Source: CAZSRX01 sp964609675 [NCBI: uncultured Bacteroidota bacterium]
GTDB taxonomy: Bacteria; CLD3; SB21
DNA: 64,000 nucleotides
NCBI GenBank assembly: GCA_964609675.1
Contig: CAZSRX010000002.1
Location: forward strand, 79,622 to 143,621
Reading direction: 5' to 3'
Below the pieces are notes generated by a model, which did not search any database, was not told where the DNA came from, and saw nothing but the letters and a program-made list of their open reading frames with translations. Below, in pieces: positions 57,445 to 64,000 of this stretch; positions within the stretch are counted from its first letter, which is position 1, and each line of letters begins with the position of its first letter. Position numbers and translations under genes: made by a program.

Positions 57445-57581
57445 AGAAACACCTCCGGCTAAATGCCCGTTTAGAGATATATTTGTTTTTCAGGTCGATT
57501 GGTTATTGATATCAAAGAATCACTTAAATTAAGTTAATTAATACCGACCGGAATGTCAAATCGGCTAGTCATATCGTGGTT

Positions 57582-58997
57582 TCAGGGAACTTGCGTGTCC
57601 GGTTGACGCTGATGAATGCGGTTGACGGCTTCTAAAGCGGCTATTTTAAAGGCTTCGGAATAGGTCGGGTAGTTAAAGATATTTTCCGCGAACAAATCCG
57701 CCTTGGCGTGATGCTGAATGGCGATCTGCGCCGTGTGGATAATTTCCGTGGCTCCGGGACCGATGATATGGGCGCCGAGAATCTCGCGGGTGTCGCCGTG
57801 GATAATCAGCTTCAGCAGGCCCTGCGTCTCCCCGGATATCTGTCCCCGCGGCAACTCCTCGTAATGCGAACGGCCGACCACGTAATGCATATTCTCCGCG
57901 CGCGCCTGTTCTTCCGTAATTCCGATGTAAGATATTTCCGGTATGGTGTAGATGCCGAACGGGAACAACTCGGGAAAAAAAGCGTGTTTTTTCCGTAAGG
58001 CCTGAAGAACCGCGAGGCGTCCCTGCGTGATGGCCGTCGCGGCGAGACTCGGCCACCCGATAACGTCGCCCACAGCATAAATCGTCGGCACGGATGTCTG
58101 GAATAACTCATTAACCTGGATATATCGGTATTCATTCAGCGTGACGCCGGCTTGCGTCAGGTTGAGAGCGTCCGTGTTGGAGATGCGGCCGAGCGCAAAC
58201 AGCAGACGGTCGCACTCGATGGCCTGCTGGTCGTCCATGATCAGACGCACCCGATCCTGGTGCTTGTAAATCGTTACATAACCGCGGTTGGGAATATAAG
58301 TCACCCGGTTGTCGGGAAAATGGTTTTTCAGGTATTCGCCGATTTCTGCATCGAGAAATTTCAACAACCGGTCGCCTTTATCTATCAGAAACACATCCAC
58401 GCCCAGAGCCGCAAAAATCGTGGCGTATTCCGTGCCGATGACGCCGCCGCCGACAATCGCCAGCGAACGCGGGATTGCTTCCAAATCAAGAAGCGTCTTG
58501 GAATCCAGAATATGCGTGCCGTCAAAATCAATATCGCCCGGATGCCGCGGACGGGATCCTGTCGCGATAATGATGTAGCGGCCTTCGAGAATAAAGGATT
58601 CTCCCGAAACCGGCTGCACCTGAATCCGGTTGCTGCTGAGAAATGACGCGGTACCGTAGAATAACCGGATCCGGTGCTTTTCAAACTGACGCTCTATAAT
58701 CCGGTGTTCCTCGGCGCGAACATGATGCAGGCGGTCCTTAAGACTTTTCATGGACACCACCGGCGCGTCGCCGCAGGGAATGTTATAGATCTTTTTATGA
58801 TGAAACCGTGTCAGCTGAAGAACGGCCTCGCGAAGGGTTTTACTGGGAAACGTTCCGGAATTGATGCAGACACCGCCCACAACGGTTTCCTGCTCTACCA
58901 CCGCCACGCGCTGCCCATGCAAAGCCGCTTCGATGGCCGCAGAATACCCCGCCGGCCCGGATCCGATAATGATGAAATCATACGAAGAATTATCCAT
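57582..58997 (-). CDS. sthA: Soluble pyridine nucleotide transhydrogenase (Si-specific NAD(P)+ transhydrogenase)
   Basis: A 471-residue flavoprotein that balances NADPH and NADH. FAD-binding 'IIIGSGPAGYSAAIEAALHG', then 'GGVCINSGTFPSKTLREAV'. The redox-active CxxxxC of dihydrolipoamide dehydrogenase is replaced by C-x4-T, as in SthA. The NAD-binding 'AIVGGGVIGTEYATIFAALG' and the C-terminal 'GAHIIGPGATEIIHTAQIAI' dimer domain follow. A divergent lipoamide dehydrogenase-like enzyme is the alternative, but the single-Cys active site favours SthA. It appears monocistronic. Confidence 0.88.
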   Translation of the reverse strand: MDNSSYDFIIIGSGPAGYSAAIEAALHGQRVAVVEQETVVGGVCINSGTFPSKTLREAVLQLTRFHHKKIYNIPCGDAPVVSMKSLKDRLHHVRAEEHRIIERQFEKHRIRLFYGTASFLSSNRIQVQPVSGESFILEGRYIIIATGSRPRHPGDIDFDGTHILDSKTLLDLEAIPRSLAIVGGGVIGTEYATIFAALGVDVFLIDKGDRLLKFLDAEIGEYLKNHFPDNRVTYIPNRGYVTIYKHQDRVRLIMDDQQAIECDRLLFALGRISNTDALNLTQAGVTLNEYRYIQVNELFQTSVPTIYAVGDVIGWPSLAATAITQGRLAVLQALRKKHAFFPELFPFGIYTIPEISYIGITEEQARAENMHYVVGRSHYEELPRGQISGETQGLLKLIIHGDTREILGAHIIGPGATEIIHTAQIAIQHHAKADLFAENIFNYPTYSEAFKIAALEAVNRIHQRQPDTQVP

Positions 58998-59157
58998 AAG
59001 CTTTATTTGATTCTCAGTTTACCGAGCTATAAGCTAACGTTTTTATAACGCGATTGCAAAGAAAATATTCGCTCTTTTTGGTTTGGAAATATCCGCAGTT
59101 TGGGTTATATTTAAGCAGATTCCCAATCCGGAACCTATCATCTAACCGGAGACAGCC

Positions 59158-59931
59158 ATGAGCAAGAAATTGAATAACAGCGGCATTCAATGGGTCTTTT
59201 TCGACATCGGCGACGTGATTGTCAACGAAGATAAATTATGGTTCAATCTCTATCAGCAGTTGCAGCGCTTTCTGCGCGTACACGGCATCAGTCTTACGTT
59301 TGATGAAATCCTGGCCTGCCGCGAGGACCTGATTCTCGGCCACGCCGACGAAACCCCGCACCTGACTATCGCTAAAATGTATCTCAGCAACACGGATTAC
59401 CAAAAACTGCACCGCGAACTGCATCAGTATTACCGCGAGCGGCTTTCCAGAGATTTGATCTTGATTCCCGGCATGGAGGACATGCTCCGGCAACTCAGCG
59501 GGCAATATGCTCTGGGATTGATTGCGGACGCGCCCAAAGAAATGCTGGATTTCTTAAGACGTAAACGGCTGCTGGGATTATTTAAGATTCAGGCCGTCAG
59601 TTGCGTCCTGAAGGTCAGCCAGCCGCGGAAAAAAATCTTTGAATGGGCGGTCAATCAGGCCGCGTGCAGTTTTGAAAACACCGTCATGGTCGGCGACCGC
59701 ATTGATCAGGACATCCTGCCGGCCCGCCGCCTCGATATGCTGACCGTACAGACGCTGTGGAATCTCAGCGAGAAGGGCTATAATCCGAAAGCGCGAAAAC
59801 CCCAGCAATATATGGATTCCCTCGCCCGCATACAAACCTGGCAGATTAAGCCGGGAAACAGCGCCGAATCTGCCGATATGGCCGTCACCCGCGTCAAAGA
59901 CCTGCCGCAGGCCATTCAGCGCCTGCAATAG
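59158..59931 (+). CDS. HAD-superfamily hydrolase
   Basis: A 257-residue haloacid-dehalogenase-fold hydrolase. Motif I is 'WVFFDIGDVIVNED' (nucleophile Asp), motif II lies near 'LGLIADAPKEML', motif III is a lysine in 'LKVSQPRKKIFEWAV' and motif IV is 'MVGDRIDQDILPARRLDML'. The helical cap falls in between. It is most like HAD-IA phosphatases; the substrate is unknown. GGAGA precedes the ATG. The SpoIIM-family gene follows after 34 bases. Confidence 0.88.
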   Translation: MSKKLNNSGIQWVFFDIGDVIVNEDKLWFNLYQQLQRFLRVHGISLTFDEILACREDLILGHADETPHLTIAKMYLSNTDYQKLHRELHQYYRERLSRDLILIPGMEDMLRQLSGQYALGLIADAPKEMLDFLRRKRLLGLFKIQAVSCVLKVSQPRKKIFEWAVNQAACSFENTVMVGDRIDQDILPARRLDMLTVQTLWNLSEKGYNPKARKPQQYMDSLARIQTWQIKPGNSAESADMAVTRVKDLPQAIQRLQ

Positions 59932-59965
59932 CGTTGCCGGAAGCATCCATACCTATCGATCCGCC

Positions 59966-60940
59966 GTGAAATTCGAAACATTCATTCAAAGCAAAAAAAA
60001 TACGTGGTACCGGCTGGACTATCTGGTTCATCATTACCGGGGAATCGGACGGATTTCTGAAGAAGAACTTTCCGAAATGGTCCGTCTGTACCGTTCGGTA
60101 TGCTCCGATTATGCCTACGCCCTGTCCAACTTTCCTTATGAACCCGTGGTCGCGGAATTGAATACCCTGATCGGAAAGGCTCATAAAGTCATTTACGGTT
60201 CCCGGACATTCGATAAAATGGCCATCCTGCGTTTTTTTACTCATGATTTCCCCGGCATTTTCCGCAAAAATATCCGGTATTTCTGGATCAGTCTGCTCCT
60301 CTTCGTTCTTGGCGCCGGGCTTTCCTTCACCGGCTCTTTTCTCAATCCCGATCTGCCGCGCCATTTCCTCGGCGACGCGTACGTGGATAAAACCCTCGCC
60401 AACATTGAAAAAGAGGACCCGTTTGCCATTTACAAAAGCGAAAGCAGCCCTGTACTCTCGAGTTTTGTTATGACCAACAATATCAAAGTCACGTTTTTTG
60501 CTTACGGTATGGGCATCTTCGCCGGCATCGGTACCATTTATGTTCTGTTTTATAACGGCCTGATTATGGGTGTTTTCTTATATGTGTTTTTCACGCGCGG
60601 CCTGCTGTTTGAGTCTTTGCTCACGGTAATGATGCACGGAACGATTGAACTGTCCTGCATATTCATCGCCGGCGCCGCAGGACTAATGATTGGCAGGGCG
60701 CTGCTTTTCCCCGGAACCTACACACGGCGGGAAGCCCTTAAGATTCACGGCCTGCAGTCTATTAAACTGATTCTCGGTACCGCCGCGCTGCTGCTGATTG
60801 CCGGTTTTATTGAAGGATTCGTAACCCGCATCGATCTACCGGTATACCTTAAAGGCGCCTTTGTCATAGCCAACGCCGTCTTTTTGGTGTGGTATTTAGG
60901 TTTCGTTGGCAGAAACCTGACAAGTACTCATGAACCATAG
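59966..60940 (+). CDS. SpoIIM/DUF95-family membrane protein
   Basis: A 324-residue integral membrane protein of the stage II sporulation M family, found widely in non-sporulating bacteria. The N-terminal part is soluble ('KNTWYRLDYLVHHYRG'), followed by five or six helices with the family blocks 'NNIKVTFFAYGMGIFAGIGT', 'LTVMMHGTIELSCIFIAGAAG' and a C-terminal helix pair. The start is GTG at 59966; no clear Shine-Dalgarno sequence precedes it. Its stop overlaps the start of the first Rhs fragment (ATG at 60930). Such proteins often accompany RDD or MoxR-type genes, none of which is adjacent here. Confidence 0.88.
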   Translation: MKFETFIQSKKNTWYRLDYLVHHYRGIGRISEEELSEMVRLYRSVCSDYAYALSNFPYEPVVAELNTLIGKAHKVIYGSRTFDKMAILRFFTHDFPGIFRKNIRYFWISLLLFVLGAGLSFTGSFLNPDLPRHFLGDAYVDKTLANIEKEDPFAIYKSESSPVLSSFVMTNNIKVTFFAYGMGIFAGIGTIYVLFYNGLIMGVFLYVFFTRGLLFESLLTVMMHGTIELSCIFIAGAAGLMIGRALLFPGTYTRREALKIHGLQSIKLILGTAALLLIAGFIEGFVTRIDLPVYLKGAFVIANAVFLVWYLGFVGRNLTSTHEP

Positions 60941-61873
60941 TATTCAAAGACTCTATTATCTTACCGACCATCTGGGTTCCATACGTGTCGTGCTCACAGA
61001 AACAGGAAATGTGGACTCCTGGAGCGATTACTATCCGTTTGGTAAAGAATCCCGCGGAAGCATTACCAATAATGTACCTAAGGAACAGTTCACAGGCAAG
61101 GAACGGGATATCTAAATCGGCCTAGATTACTTCGGGGCGAGGTATTATAATGCGGAAATTGCAAGGTGGCTAGTGGTTGATCCCAAGGCTTATAAGTATC
61201 CATCGTTTAGCCCCTATGTGTACGCTATAAACAGTCCGATTCGAATTATCGATCCAAATGGAGAAGATGTTTACGTGCATGGTGAGGATGGTCAGAAAAC
61301 AGTTGATGCATTAGGAAAGAAATTTAAGAACCTAAAAATTTCATACAACTCAGAAACCGGACAAGTGTCTGCAACTGGAAAAGGAAAGACCAAAACCGAA
61401 AAAATGTTCATGAAAGCGCTCAATGACAAGGATGTTAAAGTAAATTTGTACACAACCAAAGAAAGTTGGTTTGAATCGAAGGACGGAACGAAAGACATTC
61501 CAATATTGATCGGTGTTTATGATGGTAGTGAGAAGAAATCCGACGGTACCATTGAAACAGCGCAAGTTTTTTTAACTATGATAAATCGGAAAAAGTAGAA
61601 AAGGCAGGATTAAGTGACGTCGGAACAGATGCGGCGCATGAAATTTTAGAATCCTATCACGGTGCAAAAGATGATCCTGGAGGTACATATAATTCGGGAT
61701 TTAACAGTGCACATCAAAAAACCAATAATGATGATCCTAATTTCAAGCCTTTAGATGCATACCGTAACCCGGTTACCGGTGCGTATGGCGTGAAAGATCC
61801 AAACAGTGGTAAGGCTGTTGATCTTGTGGATCCGAATCAACAAGCAAGAAATCATTACAAGGTTAAGAAATGA
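60930..61873 (+). pseudogene. Orphan Rhs C-terminal module 1 with putative zincin toxin (nonsense and frameshift)
   Basis: This is the end of an Rhs/YD-repeat polymorphic toxin without the long repeat core. The Rhs core end is visible: 'YYLTDHLGSIRVVLTETG', 'YYPFGKESRG', '[11 protein letters not shown]', 'DPNGEDV'. Two lesions exist: TAA at 61113-61115, where the second copy has GAA (Glu), and a run of seven T at 61567-61573; one more T would join the frame into '[17 protein letters not shown]'. After repair the toxin domain holds 'DAAHEILESYHGAKDDPGG' with a later 'NSAHQK', suggesting a metallopeptidase. It ends in TGA overlapping the ATG of the next gene. Confidence 0.75.
60964..61060 (+). 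repeat. 97-bp perfect direct repeat, copy 1 (Rhs core)
   Basis: Identical over all 97 bases to 63315-63411; it encodes the end of the Rhs core. The flanks on both sides diverge. Confidence 0.97.
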
Positions 61874-62253
61874 AGTACATGTTTTTAGTATTAGCAATGC
61901 TGATTAAAGATTGCAATTCTGAAAGAATGATCCCACATAATTGGACGATTGAATCAATAGACAGCGCTTCTTTTGACTCGTATTATCATATCAAGTTGAA
62001 AAGGGAAAACGCGATTATCCATATTCTTTCCGATAAGTCGCTTTCACTAACCGATACTAGTGAAGTACTGCAAGTTGGCCAATCATATGATCTCACGCTT
62101 GAGAGAATGATTGAGATTCGATATGGCGGAATGAATATACGGGGACATGCGGCCTTAGGATTTACTTTAGACGGCATCATCGGTTCTGGAGAGTTGATTT
62201 ATTCGAGCCCATGCATAAAAGGATTATACTACCTGCCTAAGTGTAGACAGTAA
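61870..62253 (+). CDS. Putative immunity protein for Rhs toxin module 1
   Basis: A 127-residue protein that overlaps the toxin stop by four bases (ATGA), the usual arrangement for a polymorphic toxin and its immunity gene. It starts MKYMFLVLAMLIKDCNSE, a weak signal or lipoprotein-like segment, followed by a beta-rich domain ('YHIKLKRENAIIHILSD', 'RGHAALGFTLDGIIGSGEL') and two cysteines near the end. I recognise no family. The function is inferred only from position. Confidence 0.55.
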   Translation: MKYMFLVLAMLIKDCNSERMIPHNWTIESIDSASFDSYYHIKLKRENAIIHILSDKSLSLTDTSEVLQVGQSYDLTLERMIEIRYGGMNIRGHAALGFTLDGIIGSGELIYSSPCIKGLYYLPKCRQ

Positions 62254-62520
62254 TTTTCCCCGCTCCGCTCAGGACAGGCGCTGTCATCGTTCCTCCCGCC
62301 GCTCTCTCCTGACTTTCGTCGGGACAGGCTCTACATCGCCATCGACTAAGGGAGTCCGCCCTATTCGCTTAAGTGGTGCTATGTCCCTCGATCCGCTTAC
62401 AGCGGGCTCGGGACAAGCGTTCGTTTCACACATGCCCGCGGGTGCGGGGTCACAGTCGCATAGCTTGTCTCTTAGGCCTGTGCGCTGTGGCGCACGCAAT
62501 GGTCTTGTAAGCCTACTGGA
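62254..62520. other. GC-rich non-coding block between accessory modules
   Basis: About 270 bases much richer in GC than both flanks, with short scattered repeats such as GGACAGGC and GCTCGGGACAAGC. I see no gene. It resembles shuffled intergenic DNA at recombination junctions. Confidence 0.4.
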
Positions 62521-62533
62521 GGCAAAAATATAA

Positions 62534-62562
62534 TTGACTTTTTGAGATTTTACTCTTACAAT
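62534..62562 (+). promoter_or_regulatory. Sigma-70-like promoter of the AbrB/PIN operon
   Basis: TTGACT (62534-62539) and TACAAT (62557-62562) are separated by 17 bases. The -10 box touches the operator palindrome at 62560-62584. Confidence 0.7.
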
Positions 62563-62584
62563 AAGTAAGAATATCTTACTTATT
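62560..62584. promoter_or_regulatory. Operator palindrome for AbrB-type autorepression
   Basis: A perfect inverted repeat, AATAAGTAAGA and TCTTACTTATT with three bases between, just downstream of and overlapping the -10 box. This is the expected position for binding of the AbrB/MazE-type antitoxin. Confidence 0.75.
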
Positions 62585-62599
62585 CAAATAAGGACGTGT

Positions 62600-62860
62600 A
62601 TGAAATCATTTGAAATCACTAAATTATCGTCTAAGGGACAGATTGTAATACCCGGCGCCATAAGGCAAGAACTGAATGTCCGGGATGGCACCCAATTTAT
62701 CGTGTTTACCGACGGTGATCATATCCTGATGAAACCCATTCAAGAGCCGGATGCAGGCGAATTCGATCGCCTGATCGCGAAAAGCCGCGCCGCTGTTAAA
62801 AAATCCGGAACCCGGAAAAAAGATCTGGATAAAATAATCAAAAAATCCAGGCATTCATGA
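62600..62860 (+). CDS. AbrB/MazE-type antitoxin
   Basis: An 86-residue transcription factor with an N-terminal swapped-hairpin domain: 'ITKLSSKGQIVIPGAIRQELNVRDGTQFIVF' lies at 62618-62710, the AbrB/SpoVT signature. The C-terminal half is basic and likely contacts the toxin. It overlaps the PIN gene by four bases. A palindromic operator and a strong promoter lie upstream, so it probably represses its own operon. The ATG has AAGGACGTGT before it. Confidence 0.93.
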   Translation: MKSFEITKLSSKGQIVIPGAIRQELNVRDGTQFIVFTDGDHILMKPIQEPDAGEFDRLIAKSRAAVKKSGTRKKDLDKIIKKSRHS

Positions 62861-63258
62861 AAGTCGTTATTGATACGAATACGTTTGTTTCAGGCATTTT
62901 CTGGGGAGGCTATCCGGGAAAAGCTCTACAATTATGGCGCGATAAAAGATTCAGGTTAGTCGTGAATGAGCCCATTCTTAGGGAATATATCCGCGTTATT
63001 GACGAAATCGCTCATGAAAAAGATTCTATATTAGGAAACGAATGGCTGCGATATATTTTGGAAAACGCCCAGATTATAAAACATCCGGAAACATTGAAAA
63101 TTTACCGTGATCCCAATGATGATATGTTCATCAATTGCGCAGTTTATAGTAAGTCGCAATATATCGTTTCAGGAGATAAGGATTTGTTGGTCCTAAAAGA
63201 AGTTGAAGGCATATCCATTGTGAAATCAAGGGAATTTTTACGATATTTTGATAAATAA
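62857..63258 (+). CDS. PIN-domain toxin (COG1569 type)
   Basis: A 133-residue PIN-domain ribonuclease, toxin of the preceding AbrB antitoxin. The metal-binding acids are visible: 'VVIDTNTFVSGIFWGG' (first Asp), a Glu in 'NEPILREYIRV', 'RDPNDDMFINCAV' (Asp pair) and 'YIVSGDKDLLVL' (Asp). The overlap with the antitoxin (ATGA) and the size are typical of VapBC-like pairs. A second Rhs fragment starts inside its last codons. Confidence 0.92.
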   Translation: MKVVIDTNTFVSGIFWGGYPGKALQLWRDKRFRLVVNEPILREYIRVIDEIAHEKDSILGNEWLRYILENAQIIKHPETLKIYRDPNDDMFINCAVYSKSQYIVSGDKDLLVLKEVEGISIVKSREFLRYFDK

Positions 63259-63993
63259 TTCTTTATATGCAGAAACGCACAGAACGAAAAAATCCGCTTT
63301 ACCCAGAATAATTGCCGACCATCTGGGTTCCATACGTGTCGTGCTCACAGAAACAGGAAATGTGGACTCCTGGAGCGATTACTATCCGTTTGGTAAAGAA
63401 TCCCGCGGAAGTGATACAAGCAATGAGCCGAAGGAGCAGTTCAGCGGAAAGTCGTTTGATGATGAAATTGGATTAAATTATTTTGGATCGAGATATTTTA
63501 ATCCAGATGTAGGTCGTTTTATCAGCACAGATCGATTTTCTTATAAATATCCCTCAATGACACCTTATCAATATGCTGCGAATAATCCTGCCTGTTCATC
63601 GATGTCAACGGTGATAGTATTCTGATAATTTTTTATAGAACAGGATTTTTGGGATTGGGTGGTAAACATTCAGTAAATTACCATGATGGCAAAGCGTGGA
63701 ATCCAGATGGGACTGAATATACAGGAAAAAACAAGTTTGTGAACAGTACTATAGAAGCATTAAACAAAATTAGCTCAAAAGAAGACGGAGCACAATTAGT
63801 AAATGATTTTGTAAAAGATGATGGCTTGACAGAAATTATGGAAGGTGAAAATAAATTTGAAATCAACTCTAAACAGCAAAAATTACAATGGGATCCTAAT
63901 AATACATCAGGAGGATTAGATCAAAATAGCGGAACATCCCGACCCTCTTTCCTGTTTTCCGCTTTGCAACACCCTAAAAATGTTTATTTATGA
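63248..63993 (+). pseudogene. Orphan Rhs C-terminal module 2 with M91-like toxin domain (frameshifted)
   Basis: A second Rhs core end, sharing a perfect 97-bp stretch with module 1, then 'DEIGLNYFGSRYFNPDVGRF' and 'PYQYAANNP'. At 63590-63592 one base is missing: adding it changes 'NNPACSSMS' into 'NNPALFIDVNGDS', the canonical Rhs end, and joins the frame to 63993. The downstream toxin part ('AWNPDGTEYTGKNKFVN', 'EALNKISSKEDGAQLVN', 'LQWDPNNTSGGLDQNSG', 'SRPSF') recalls the M91/NleD-like effector protease domain, but the expected HExxH after 'SRPSF' is not seen before the stop. The frame starts at TTG 63248 inside the PIN gene. Confidence 0.7.
63315..63411 (+). repeat. 97-bp perfect direct repeat, copy 2 (Rhs core)
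   Basis: Identical to 60964-61060. It lies 2.35 kb away in the same orientation, so recombination between the copies would delete the intervening toxin, immunity and toxin-antitoxin genes. Confidence 0.97.
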
Positions 63994-64000
63994 TGGAAAG

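Noticed and set aside
59966-60940. Evidence for sporulation (SpoIIM family plus SPL-like enzyme)
   Set aside because: Both families are common in non-sporulating bacteria, and no core sporulation gene is present.
62284-62499. 71-codon minus-strand frame in the GC-rich block
   Set aside because: Arg/Pro-rich translation, no ribosome binding site, and located in what looks like recombined non-coding DNA.

Overview
The window looks like chromosome of a Gram-negative bacterium of the FCB (Fibrobacterota-Chlorobiota-Bacteroidota) branch, perhaps near Ignavibacteria, Calditrichota or KSB1; the sequence alone does not place it further. The evidence is two secreted proteins with a 'YPNPFN'/'FPNPFN' type IX secretion sorting domain, a TonB-dependent receptor with an N-terminal carboxypeptidase-regulatory-like domain behind a TPP riboswitch, many lipoproteins, and inositol-lipid genes. 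At least six genes start with TTG behind a good Shine-Dalgarno sequence.

Layout. 1-6.4 kb: gatA (cut by the window edge) and tatA face left; dnaN-recF-dciA-like-gyrB face right, with no dnaA. 6.5-11.2 kb: M13 peptidase, group II PLP decarboxylase and an M23-like lipoprotein. 11.2-12.6 kb: AT-rich DNA, then three copies of a 159-bp nested inverted-repeat element. 12.6-19.8 kb: FG-GAP/T9SS protein, CsgG-domain protein, TlpA thioredoxin, a gene-poor stretch, a frameshifted glycosyltransferase and an RRM protein. 20.0-26.5 kb: a tightly packed leftward gene set (alcohol dehydrogenase, 4-TM protein, VOC protein, LprI-like protein, BNR/T9SS protein, AEC transporter, and a lipoprotein with an in-frame stop). 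27-34 kb: vWA lipoprotein, inositol-lipid pair (CDP-alcohol transferase and Ino1), aroA, Gfo/Idh/MocA oxidoreductase, HD hydrolase. 34-40 kb: CNNM/CorC-like protein, acylating aldehyde dehydrogenase, lipoprotein nuclease, membrane protein. 40-43 kb: TPP riboswitch and its receptor. 43-51 kb: ymdB-folD-nucleosidase-SPL-like radical SAM operon, a hybrid histidine kinase and a photolyase. 51-61 kb: lipoprotein, Tat-targeted TldD with TldE, MORN-repeat protein, SthA, HAD hydrolase, SpoIIM-family protein. 61-64 kb: accessory polymorphic-toxin region with two orphan Rhs C-terminal modules sharing a perfect 97-bp repeat, a putative immunity gene and an AbrB/PIN toxin-antitoxin pair.

Functional themes. 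Housekeeping genes (replication clamp, gyrase, folate, shikimate, redox balance) are mixed with envelope functions. CDP-alcohol transferase plus Ino1 suggest inositol phospholipids. The SPL-like enzyme and photolyase suggest UV-lesion repair. The right end is the most plastic part. Five reading-frame disruptions occur in the window (three indels, two stops); these are either real decay or assembly errors. I see no tRNA, rRNA, CRISPR array or intact insertion sequence.
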